Source: Clostridia bacterium
GTDB taxonomy: Bacteria > Bacillota > Clostridia > RGIG8785
Reading direction: 5' to 3'
DNA: 6,906 nucleotides
Assembly (NCBI GenBank): GCA_017620795.1
Contig: JAGAUM010000227.1
Span: 1 to 6,906 of the forward strand
Shown here: piece after piece, positions 1-4,852 of the stretch
Layout: each line of letters begins with the position of its first letter
How positions within the stretch are numbered: the stretch's first letter is position 1
Notes under the pieces: model-generated
Database searches by the model: none
What the model was told of the DNA's origin: nothing
What the model saw: only the letters and a program-made list of their open reading frames with translations
Made by a program: the position numbers and the translations under genes

Positions 1-96
1 GCGGATGATTTCTCCACGCAGGATGACGGGTTTGCGGACGGTCACTTCAGGAGACAGAGGCTGATTCCATTCCATATCCAAAACGATATAGTTCAT
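1..96 (-). CDS. Partial DEDDh-family 3'-5' exonuclease (N-terminus only)
   Basis: The first 32 codons of a gene that runs off the left edge of the window. The product begins MNYIVLDMEWNQ, with D7 and E9 spaced as in the ExoI motif (DxE) of DEDDh exonucleases such as the DNA polymerase III epsilon and KapD types, which bind two metal ions and remove nucleotides from 3' ends. The ATG at 96 is preceded by a GGAG ribosome binding site. It lies 14 bases after the stop of the nucleotidyltransferase, on the same strand, with no terminator or promoter seen between them, so the two are probably cotranscribed. Only the first catalytic motif is inside the window; ExoII and ExoIII cannot be checked, so the substrate (DNA or RNA) is unknown. 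Confidence 0.7.
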   Translation of the reverse strand, partial: MNYIVLDMEWNQPLSPEVTVRKPVILRGEIIR

Positions 97-110
97 CTTT
101 ACGCTCCAGC

Positions 111-857
111 TCATTTGTTCTTTGCGGCAAAAATGCGTTTGACTTCCTCATAGCTTTCTAAAGTGCCAATGTCATAACGGATGCAGTCTTTGATGTCCAA
201 GGCATAGACGGGAATCTGCTCGCAAAGATAGCTGACCAAGCTACCGGGAGCGTCAACGCCACAACCTTCTTTAATGCCTTTTTCAATCCGATAAAGGTCT
301 TCTTTTTTGTAGATGTAAAAGGGCCCTACACACCAGTTGGACTTGGGGTTTTGGGGCTTTTCTTCCATCGAAAGGACGCGCAGGGTTTCATCCAATTGAG
401 CAACACCGCATCGCTGTAAGGTGGCTACGTCCGGTTCATAATTGACCATGACCACGGCGGCGTTCTTTTCATAGAACAAGTCTAAAAAGGAACGGAAGGA
501 AAAGTCAATCATATTATCGCCTGCGATGACCAAAATATCATCGTCGATGTTTAGTGCATCAATGGCAAACTGCAAATCCCGAACGGCGCCTAAGCGGGTT
601 TCGTTGGAGGTCGAGCCGTCGTCCAGTACCCGAACGGGTTTAGAAAGTCCGCAGGTTTTTGCCCAGTTTTCAAAATGGGTAGCATAGCGGTGATTGGAGA
701 TAATCACATGCTCGTCAATCTCGGGCAGAGAATCGATATCGTCCAACAACCAGTTTAAAATGCTCTTTCCTGCCACCTCCAAAAGGGGCTTTGGGAAGTT
801 TTCAGTTAAGGGATAAAGCCGCGTGGCATAGCCCGCAGCCAAGACTAATGTTTTCAT
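111..857 (-). CDS. Sugar-phosphate nucleotidyltransferase (NDP-sugar pyrophosphorylase family)
   Basis: A 248-residue cytosolic enzyme of the NTP_transferase fold. These enzymes join a nucleoside triphosphate to a sugar 1-phosphate and release pyrophosphate, supplying activated sugars for cell-surface polymers. Visible motifs are the nucleotide-binding LAAGYATRL loop (residues 6-14) with the partner lysine in FPKPLL (21-26), the metal-binding region IAGDN (111-115), EEKP (165-168) and the C-terminal YDIGTLESY (228-236). There are no hexapeptide repeats, so it is the short single-domain form resembling RfbA-like or mannose-1-phosphate guanylyltransferase proteins; the base and sugar cannot be assigned. 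The ATG at 857 is chosen because GGAGG sits 7 bases upstream. An in-frame ATG at 926 would read through the promoter and terminator, so it is rejected. A promoter lies at 879-907 and the exonuclease gene follows. Confidence 0.85.
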   Translation of the reverse strand: MKTLVLAAGYATRLYPLTENFPKPLLEVAGKSILNWLLDDIDSLPEIDEHVIISNHRYATHFENWAKTCGLSKPVRVLDDGSTSNETRLGAVRDLQFAIDALNIDDDILVIAGDNMIDFSFRSFLDLFYEKNAAVVMVNYEPDVATLQRCGVAQLDETLRVLSMEEKPQNPKSNWCVGPFYIYKKEDLYRIEKGIKEGCGVDAPGSLVSYLCEQIPVYALDIKDCIRYDIGTLESYEEVKRIFAAKNK

Positions 858-878
858 AATATTTCCTCCTTCTTCCCC

Positions 879-907
879 AGTATAGCAAAAAACCGCAAAG
901 AGGTCAA
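879..907 (-). promoter_or_regulatory. Sigma-A-type promoter of the nucleotidyltransferase gene
   Basis: On the minus strand, TTGACC (902-907) and TATACT (879-884) are separated by exactly 17 bases, with an extended -10 TG one base upstream of TATACT. The predicted start is near 872, about 15 bases before the ATG at 857. The -35 box contains the upstream gene's TGA stop, and the spacer holds the right arm and T-run of that gene's terminator. Confidence 0.65.
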
Positions 908-923
908 GAGCCCTCTTTTGCGG
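887..923 (-). terminator. Intrinsic terminator of the DUF1836 gene
   Basis: On the minus strand, CCGCAAAAGAGG (912-923) pairs with CCTCTTTGCGG (893-903) across an 8-base loop, with one bulged base, and is followed by six T residues (887-892). The left arm is still coding sequence and the TGA stop lies in the loop, so the terminator overlaps the gene end. Confidence 0.75.
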
Positions 924-1398
924 CAAAGTTGCGGATACTGCGATCCAGATAGATTTTGTGTGCTATTGCCACCACCATGTTGCGACAAAGCTTTTGTTCC
1001 AAAGACGCCTCGGGAGACGGTGCGTCCGTCACATTCGGGACTTCAAACACTTCTGCCAGAATCGTCAGCAGTTCGTCACGGAAATAGTTATAAGCAATGG
1101 CAGAGGCGTACCGCTCCCGTTGCATGTTGATAAGAACCTGAATATTCTCCAAAGACATCACTGACTTGGCGATAGCAATTAAAAACAGATAGGCAATCTG
1201 CTCCTGCCCGTACTGCTTCTTTATGGGGTTTTCCACCAACCCATGCTTCACATAATTGCTGATCATGGAGGGGGTAATATTCATGTCCCCCAAGGGTTCT
1301 AAATAAGAATTGATATACTTCGCCGTCTGGTCCAGATAAAGCCCGATATCGGGAATCTCTTCATACCGAGGCAGAGAAAACTGCACTTCTTTTGCCAT
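904..1398 (-). CDS. DUF1836 family protein with MerR-like helix-turn-helix
   Basis: A 164-residue soluble protein matching the DUF1836 family by its characteristic segments: LPRYEEIPDIGLYLDQ (9-24), then ITPSMISNYVKHGLV (41-55) and a YGQEQIAYL segment (63-71). The middle block reads as a winged helix-turn-helix, which suggests DNA binding, but no function is established for the family. The C-terminal half is helical and has no recognisable catalytic motif. The start at 1398 is chosen over one 18 bases upstream (1416) because the predicted transcription start is near 1415, which leaves the upstream ATG without a leader, while AGGGG lies 6 bases before 1398. The gene diverges from the DegV gene and has its own promoter and terminator, so it is monocistronic. 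A role in regulating the divergent neighbour is possible but unproven. Confidence 0.85.
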   Translation of the reverse strand: MAKEVQFSLPRYEEIPDIGLYLDQTAKYINSYLEPLGDMNITPSMISNYVKHGLVENPIKKQYGQEQIAYLFLIAIAKSVMSLENIQVLINMQRERYASAIAYNYFRDELLTILAEVFEVPNVTDAPSPEASLEQKLCRNMVVAIAHKIYLDRSIRNFAAKEGS

Positions 1399-1421
1399 AA
1401 CATCCCCTACTTTCATGATAT

Positions 1422-1450
1422 AATGTAACATACTTAAAGAACAAAGTCAA
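1422..1450 (-). promoter_or_regulatory. Promoter of the DUF1836 gene
   Basis: On the minus strand, TTGACT (1445-1450) and TACATT (1422-1427) are separated by 17 bases, with an extended -10 TG at the right position. The implied transcription start near 1415 supports translation from the ATG at 1398. Confidence 0.6.
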
Positions 1451-1479
1451 TAAACTTATAATAAATTTAGTTTAAACTC

Positions 1480-1508
1480 TTGACAAGTTATTTAAAAACC
1501 GATAAAAT
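1480..1508 (+). promoter_or_regulatory. Promoter of the degV-family gene
   Basis: TTGACA (1480-1485) and TAAAAT (1503-1508) are separated by 17 bases, close to the sigma-A consensus. The predicted start near 1515 gives a leader of about 25 bases. A perfect 10-bp palindrome, AGTTTAAACT (1469-1478), lies directly upstream of the -35 box. Confidence 0.7.
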
Positions 1509-1539
1509 GGTTTCGACGACATCAGAAAAGAGGGATATC

Positions 1540-2373
1540 ATGGGAATCAGAATTGTAGCCGACTCCTCTTCCGACCTACTTTTGTGGAATGGAGTGGATT
1601 ATGCGTCAGTGCCGTTACGGATTATCACCGATGCCAAAGAATACACAGATAATGAAGCGTTAGACGTTTCTTCGATGGTACAAGAATTATTGAATTATAA
1701 AGGACGGTCAAGCACCTCCTGCCCCAATGTGGCAGACTGGCTGGACGCTTTTTCAGGTGCGGAGGAGGTTTTGTGCTTTACCATTACCAGCAACCTATCG
1801 GGGGCATACGCTTCGGCGGTAGAAGCTAAAAAGGAATATGAGCAAGCCAACCCCACGGCAAAGGTCTATGTAGTAGATTCTCTGTCCGTTGGTGGTGAGA
1901 CACGACTGTTGATGGAAAAAGCAGTGGAGCTACTAGGCGAAGGCAAGACTTTTGAAGCAATTTGCGCCGAGATTGAAGAATACAAAAAGACCACTCACCT
2001 GATTTTTTCTTTGGAGTCCATGAAAAATCTGGTGAACAACGGTCGGGTAGACCGACTCTCTGCTTTGGCGGCAGGGCTGTTGGGCATCCGTGCCGTCGGT
2101 CAGGCAAGTGACGTGGGTACCTTGGAGATGCTGAAAAAGGCACGGGGCAAAAAGCAAGCCTTGCAGACGATATTTGAGTTGGTTCAGGAACGGGGATTCC
2201 GTGGCGGAAAGCTCCGCATCGCCCATTGCGAAAACGAAGAGACGGCACAAGAACTTGCGACGATGGTTCAAAAGCGCTACCCCACAGCAGACATCAAAAT
2301 CCGTCCCTGCGGTGGACTTTGCAGTTTCTATGCCGAGCGTGGCGGGCTGATTTTAGGTTTTGAAGGACATTAA
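1540..2373 (+). CDS. DegV family protein (fatty-acid-binding, FakB-like)
   Basis: A 277-residue protein, the usual length for DegV proteins, which bind one long-chain fatty acid between two domains. In characterised Firmicutes they present the acid to the kinase FakA for phosphorylation and entry into phospholipid synthesis. Family marks are VADSSSDL (6-13), TSCP (59-62, usual T-S-x-P), SNLSGAYASA (84-93, ligand/phosphate-contact segment), VDSLSVGGE (112-120), SLESMKNLVNNGRV (157-170) and a closing GGLCSFYAERGGLILGFE stretch. The ATG at 1540 is used because GAGGG lies just upstream; an in-frame TTG at 1480 falls in the -35 box and precedes the transcript. The gene is monocistronic, with its own promoter and a terminator straight after the stop. 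No fakA-like gene is in the window, so the kinase partner is inferred to be elsewhere. Confidence 0.92.
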   Translation: MGIRIVADSSSDLLLWNGVDYASVPLRIITDAKEYTDNEALDVSSMVQELLNYKGRSSTSCPNVADWLDAFSGAEEVLCFTITSNLSGAYASAVEAKKEYEQANPTAKVYVVDSLSVGGETRLLMEKAVELLGEGKTFEAICAEIEEYKKTTHLIFSLESMKNLVNNGRVDRLSALAAGLLGIRAVGQASDVGTLEMLKKARGKKQALQTIFELVQERGFRGGKLRIAHCENEETAQELATMVQKRYPTADIKIRPCGGLCSFYAERGGLILGFEGH

Positions 2374-2402
2374 AAAAGCACCCCAAAGGGGGTGCTTTTT
2401 TT
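2372..2402. terminator. Bidirectional terminator between convergent genes
   Basis: GCACCCC (2378-2384) pairs with GGGGTGC (2389-2395) across a 4-base loop. It is followed by seven T residues on the plus strand (2396-2402) and by six T residues on the minus strand (2372-2377). It serves the degV gene (stop 2371-2373) and the transporter gene (stop 2401-2403); both stop codons touch the T-runs. Confidence 0.85.
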
Positions 2403-3294
2403 ATAGAACGTTAATCAACAACAGTGCGACAAACGAAAGTATAATTCCTGCTACACATTTTAAATTGGGCTTTTCTTTAAACAGGAGTGCAGACATCAAA
2501 GTGGATAGAATCAAAGACATCCCTTGGTTTAGGGGGTAAAGTTGGGTGGAATCCAAATAAGTTGCCGCCTGGGTTTTGAAATAAGAATTGGCAAAAAGGC
2601 AGAGTGCCATGACCAGAATGTACCAGAAAATCTTTTTGAAATTGGCGACAAATCCGTCTTTTTGGGGGACTTCCTTGTTTTTCAGAAACAGGCTGATAAT
2701 CAAAAGCGTCCCTGCGGAAAAAACATAGGTATAAAAGTTAAAGACCGAGGCAGGCAGGGTCATGGTATGAACAAAAAGCCGCTGGGAAAAGTCGGTCAGA
2801 CCGTTGGCAAGACCACAAAGAATCAAAAAAACCAACGCAGTCTTTTGGATTTTTCCTTTGACAGAGGTGTTATAAGAGCACATGAGCAGGACTGCCACAA
2901 TCAAAAGACCTAACCCAAGAATCTGGTTGAAGCGCACCGTCTCGGACAAAAAGAAACGCCCTAATAAAATGGGCACCAGTACGCCTAACATCAAAAAGAC
3001 TTCTACCATCATATAGGCGCCTTTTTTGACCGACAAGAGCCAGCTGACCACAAATAAAGAAGTGGATATTCCCGATAATGCCGTAATCAGCATCAACGTC
3101 GGGCTCGGTTTTAGGGACGAAAGTTCTCCGCTAAAAGCGACGACTAAAAAGCCGATGCCGATGCAAAAAAGCATGCGGATGATGTTGGCAGACAAGGCAT
3201 CCCCCAACTGCTCCACATAGCCACTGGTTTTTTTCCCGCAATAGCCTTTGGTGACCCCTGCCAACAAGGCGATGCTTAAAAGTAAATACCCCAT
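2401..3294 (-). CDS. DMT superfamily (EamA-type) transporter
   Basis: A 297-residue integral membrane protein with ten hydrophobic segments, near residues 1-20, 37-55, 65-88, 93-113, 122-141, 150-168, 184-204, 222-240, 247-272 and 277-297. This is the two-times-five arrangement of drug/metabolite transporters, which export or import small metabolites such as amino acids. Each half shows the usual short-helix ending followed by a charged turn (FFLSETVRFNQ at 114-124 and LFKEKPNLK at 271-279, resembling the typical E-x-(L/x) turn after helices 4 and 9). The ATG at 3294 has GAGGAG upstream, inside the last codons of the ATPase gene. It follows the ATPase stop by one base, so translation is probably coupled. 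The substrate cannot be predicted. Confidence 0.82.
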   Translation of the reverse strand: MGYLLLSIALLAGVTKGYCGKKTSGYVEQLGDALSANIIRMLFCIGIGFLVVAFSGELSSLKPSPTLMLITALSGISTSLFVVSWLLSVKKGAYMMVEVFLMLGVLVPILLGRFFLSETVRFNQILGLGLLIVAVLLMCSYNTSVKGKIQKTALVFLILCGLANGLTDFSQRLFVHTMTLPASVFNFYTYVFSAGTLLIISLFLKNKEVPQKDGFVANFKKIFWYILVMALCLFANSYFKTQAATYLDSTQLYPLNQGMSLILSTLMSALLFKEKPNLKCVAGIILSFVALLLINVL

Positions 3295-3295
3295 T

Positions 3296-4048
3296 TTAAC
3301 GCTCCTCTTTTAATAAGTATTTTAACATCCGTTGGGGATTGTCAAAAAACGCTTGAGTGGTCTTAAAATGCTCGGTCTTTTGAAAGTCCACCGAAGTGAT
3401 GCCGTCTGCGGAAAGCTCCAAGACCTCCGCGTTGGGATATGCCATTAAAATCGGTGAGTGGGTGGCGATAATCAGTTGTGAATCCGCTTTGACCAAACGG
3501 TCGATTTCGCACAGCAGGGTTAAAAGGCGCATGGGCGATAAAGCAGACTCCGGCTCGTCAAAAAGATAGAGTCCCCGACCCTTGAGGCGGTTCTGTACCA
3601 GACTTAAAAAGCTCTCGCCGTGGGATTGCTCATGCAAGGACACGCCCCCGTAACTGTTGATAATCGGCGGACTGAACGAAGGGATGCGGTCTAACTCGTC
3701 AATATTGGACGCTACGTTATAAAAGCTCTCGGCACGCAGAAAAAATCCGTCTTTGGCTTGGCGGTGACGGGTCAGCTTCAGGTGCTGATGCAAGTCCGAA
3801 TGGGACGCGGTGGTGGAAAACTGAAAGTTTTTCGATCCCCCTTCGGGATTGAATCCGTAGTTTACGGCAATGGCTTCAATCAAGGTGGATTTTCCCGTGC
3901 CATTCTCCCCGACCAAAAAGGTTACGGGTTTTTGAAAGTGCAATTGATTTCCTTTTGCAAGGTATTCCACTGCCGGAATATGGTTTAAGTAAGAATCCGA
4001 CGGCAAAGGCATACAAAGCTCTACCGATGCGATATACGGTTGCTCCAT
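3296..4048 (-). CDS. Soluble ABC/AAA-type ATPase (AAA_15/AAA_21-like)
   Basis: A 250-residue ATPase without membrane segments, resembling standalone ABC-type ATPases (SMC/OLD-like predicted ATPases) rather than transporter subunits. Walker A is GENGTGKST (47-55), the ABC-signature equivalent is SHGES (142-146), Walker B is LYLFDEPES (160-168) with E165 as probable catalytic base, and the H-loop is ATHSP (195-199). The segment between Walker A and the signature is short (about 90 residues), so there is no coiled-coil insertion. The start at 4048 has AGAGGTGA just upstream. It is the first gene of a two-gene operon with the DMT transporter, separated by one base. ABC-type ATPases of this class occur in DNA-repair, defence and unknown contexts; no nuclease domain or partner toxin is present, so no function is claimed. 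Confidence 0.88.
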   Translation of the reverse strand: MEQPYIASVELCMPLPSDSYLNHIPAVEYLAKGNQLHFQKPVTFLVGENGTGKSTLIEAIAVNYGFNPEGGSKNFQFSTTASHSDLHQHLKLTRHRQAKDGFFLRAESFYNVASNIDELDRIPSFSPPIINSYGGVSLHEQSHGESFLSLVQNRLKGRGLYLFDEPESALSPMRLLTLLCEIDRLVKADSQLIIATHSPILMAYPNAEVLELSADGITSVDFQKTEHFKTTQAFFDNPQRMLKYLLKEER

Positions 4049-4065
4049 AGTATCACCTCTTAAGC

Positions 4066-4094
4066 ATTATAACAGAAGCTTTTTTAAATGGGAA
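4066..4094 (-). promoter_or_regulatory. Promoter of the ATPase-transporter operon
   Basis: On the minus strand, a perfect TATAAT (4066-4071) has an extended TG one base upstream. A weak -35 TTCCCA (4089-4094, four of six matches) lies 17 bases away. The -35 is inside an inverted repeat (4089-4106), which could be an operator. Confidence 0.55.
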
Positions 4095-4106
4095 TACCCA
4101 TTCCCA
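4089..4106. repeat. Inverted repeat overlapping the ATPase-operon -35 box
   Basis: TGGGAAT and ATTCCCA form a perfect 7-bp inverted repeat around ACCC. No T-run follows on either strand within terminator distance, so an operator is more likely than a terminator. The regulator is unknown. Confidence 0.4.
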
Positions 4107-4135
4107 AAAAAATTTCAACTTTTTGAAAAAAAGAC

Positions 4136-4164
4136 TTGCAAAAGCCAAAAAGGTGTGGTATTAT
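4136..4164 (+). promoter_or_regulatory. Promoter of the tRNA operon
   Basis: TTGCAA (4136-4141) and TATTAT (4159-4164) are 17 bases apart, with an extended TG (4156-4157). A perfect TATAAT at 4162-4167 overlaps but would need a 20-base spacer from the same -35. Transcription would start near 4171, about 50 bases before tRNA-Thr. Confidence 0.55.
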
Positions 4165-4218
4165 AATGCTTGTTCGAATGACACGGTGCTGTGCTCAGTT
4201 GGTACAACAAGTTCACTT

Positions 4219-4294
4219 GCTGGTGTAGCTCAATTGGCAGAGCAGCTGATTTGTAATCAGCAGGTTGCGGGTTCGAGTCCCATCACCAGCTCCA
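4219..4294 (+). tRNA. tRNA-Thr (anticodon TGT)
   Basis: A 76-base class I cloverleaf with encoded CCA (4292-4294). The acceptor stem GCTGGTG (4219-4225) pairs with CACCAGC (4284-4290). The D stem is GCTC/GAGC, and the anticodon stem GCTGA/TCAGC encloses TTTGTAA with anticodon TGT at 4252-4254, reading ACA and, with wobble, other Thr codons. The T-loop is TTCGAGT. The T stem GCGGG/CCCAT has one C-A mismatch (4268 with 4282) and one G-T pair. It is first in the operon, with tRNA-Tyr 34 bases downstream. Confidence 0.96.
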
Positions 4295-4328
4295 CCCACA
4301 CCTACAGTTCATTCAAAAAACTTCATAT

Positions 4329-4413
4329 GGAGGGGTTCCCGAGTGGCCAAAGGGGGCAGACTGTAAATCTGTTGCGTCTCGCTTCGATGGTTCGAATCCA
4401 TCTCCCTCCACCA
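4329..4413 (+). tRNA. tRNA-Tyr (anticodon GTA)
   Basis: An 85-base class II tRNA with encoded CCA (4411-4413). The acceptor stem GGAGGGG (4329-4335) pairs with TCCCTCC (4403-4409). The anticodon stem GCAGA/TCTGT encloses CTGTAAA with anticodon GTA at 4363-4365. The long variable arm contains GCG/CGC (4374-4382), and the T arm is GATGG-TTCGAAT-CCATC (4386-4402). Its 3' end is duplicated 154 bp downstream. Confidence 0.96.
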
Positions 4414-4414
4414 A
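4393..4414 (+). repeat. Direct repeat copy 1 (3' end of tRNA-Tyr)
   Basis: These 22 bases cover the T-arm 3' side, the acceptor strand, the discriminator, CCA and one further A of tRNA-Tyr. They recur identically at 4547-4568. The following bases (CAAAAAGCA versus ACAAAAGCA) are also similar, so the likeness continues into the start of each terminator. Confidence 0.9.
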
Positions 4415-4449
4415 CAAAAAGCATCATCCTTTGGATGGTGCTTTTTGTT
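4413..4449 (+). terminator. Intrinsic terminator directly after tRNA-Tyr
   Basis: AAAAAGCATCATCC and GGATGGTGCTTTTT form a stem (one G-T pair) with a TTT loop, ending in TTTTTGTT. It begins at the CCA end of the tRNA, as expected for a tRNA-operon terminator. Confidence 0.8.
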
Positions 4450-4468
4450 ATGCATGGGTATTTCGGAA

Positions 4469-4567
4469 ATGGATTCGAAGGGGAGCGGTGGTGAATGGGG
4501 TGCCAGTGGCACGCCAGAGCCGCGGAACGGCCCAGCCGAAGCTGGGCGAATCCATCTCCCTCCACCA
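4469..4567 (+). ncRNA. Candidate structured multi-hairpin RNA ending in a tRNA-like CCA end
   Basis: A closing stem ATGGATTCG (4469-4477) pairs perfectly with CGAATCCAT (4547-4555). Inside are three hairpins: GTGCC/GGCAC with an AGT loop (4500-4512), GCCG/CGGC (4519-4531) and CCCAGC/GCTGGG capped by CGAA (4531-4546). Bases 4476-4547 are 52/72 G+C (72%), far richer than the flanks. The 3' end copies the tRNA-Tyr acceptor strand and CCA. Whether it is a stable RNA, a decayed tandem tRNA or a small mobile repeat is not decided by the sequence; no open reading frame here is convincing. Confidence 0.4.
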
Positions 4568-4568
4568 A
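4547..4568 (+). repeat. Direct repeat copy 2 (duplicated tRNA-Tyr 3' end)
   Basis: Identical over 22 bases to 4393-4414, including ACCA at the same relative place, and also followed closely by a terminator. The 5' portion of a tRNA-Tyr is not recognisable before it. The arrangement is like the att duplication left when an element joins a tRNA 3' end, but the enclosed unit is only 154 bp and encodes no integrase. Confidence 0.9.
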
Positions 4569-4570
4569 AC

Positions 4571-4609
4571 AAAAGCACCTGTCTCCTTTCGGATTCAGGT
4601 GCTATTTTT
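4571..4609. terminator. Bidirectional terminator after the repeat element and XRE gene
   Basis: GCACCTG (4575-4581) pairs with CAGGTGC (4596-4602), with an inner TCC/GGA pairing. TATTTTT follows on the plus strand and TTTTGTTT on the minus strand. It would end read-through from the tRNA side and also end the XRE gene, whose TAG stop (4602-4604) starts at the last stem base. Confidence 0.7.
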
Positions 4610-4805
4610 CTGTACGTCCTATAAGATAGTCGACAGTGACATGATAAAACTCGCAAAGTGTAATTAAATCTTCTATTTTAAGTTCTGCACGCCCGATTTC
4701 AATATGATTATATCCTTGTTGTGACTTATTGATAACCTTCGCTACTTGTGCCTGTGTCAGGTCGTTGTCCTCACGCAAGCCGCGCATCCGTTCACGATAA
4801 TTCAT
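4602..4805 (-). CDS. Small XRE-family helix-turn-helix transcriptional regulator
   Basis: A 67-residue protein that is almost entirely one Cro/C1-type helix-turn-helix domain: MRGLREDNDLTQAQVAKVI (7-25) with the recognition-helix region NKSQQGYNHIEIGRAE (26-41) and the closing LITLCEFYHVTVDYLIGR (48-64). There is no extra sensing domain, so it probably acts as a simple dimeric repressor. The ATG at 4805 has AGGTGA five bases upstream. It is divergent from the zinc-ribbon gene, and two 15-bp palindromes lie in the shared promoter region. One sits between the -35 and -10 boxes of the divergent promoter and the other next to this gene's own -10. Repression of both genes is the natural inference. 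Such regulator/membrane-protein pairs also occur in phage and mobile-element remnants. Confidence 0.9.
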   Translation of the reverse strand: MNYRERMRGLREDNDLTQAQVAKVINKSQQGYNHIEIGRAELKIEDLITLCEFYHVTVDYLIGRTEK

Positions 4806-4826
4806 ATTTTCACCTGCCTTTTTCTC

Positions 4827-4835
4827 ATCATAACA
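4827..4835 (-). promoter_or_regulatory. Probable extended -10 of the XRE gene
   Basis: On the minus strand, TGTTATGAT provides an extended -10 (TATGAT at 4827-4832). No good -35 box is found 16-18 bases upstream, so the promoter would be weak or activator-independent through the TG element. The first operator-like palindrome starts 2 bases away. Confidence 0.35.
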
Positions 4836-4836
4836 T

Positions 4837-4851
4837 ACTCACAAATTGAGT
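4837..4851. promoter_or_regulatory. Operator-like palindrome O1
   Basis: ACTCACAAATTGAGT is an imperfect palindrome sharing the outer ACTCA/TTGAGT half-sites with O2 (4862-4876). The two centres are 25 bp apart. It lies between the XRE -10 element and the -35 box of the divergent promoter, so it is a probable autoregulatory site. Confidence 0.6.
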
Positions 4852-4852
4852 A

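Larger units (their letters stand above)
1399..1539. other. Divergent promoter region between the DUF1836 and degV genes
   Basis: This AT-rich 141-bp region holds two back-to-back promoters (minus 1422-1450, plus 1480-1508) and the palindrome AGTTTAAACT (1469-1478) between their -35 boxes. No further gene or structured RNA is seen. Confidence 0.6.

Noticed and set aside
1480..1539. TTG start giving a 20-residue longer DegV protein
   Set aside because: The TTG is part of the -35 box and lies before the predicted transcript start; the ATG at 1540 has a good ribosome binding site and begins at the family N-terminus.
4414..4567. An integrative element inserted at tRNA-Tyr with attL and attR
   Set aside because: The interval is only 154 bp with no integrase or cargo, so a normal genomic island is excluded. 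Only a minimal repeat or structured-RNA reading is kept as a finding.
4309..4656. Long open frames antisense to the tRNA-Tyr/repeat region (115 and 81 codons on the minus strand) and a 78-codon plus-strand frame at 4431-4667
   Set aside because: They run through the tRNA gene, two terminators or the hairpin segment, lack ribosome binding sites, and look like no protein family. They arise from the low stop density of GC-rich structured RNA sequence.
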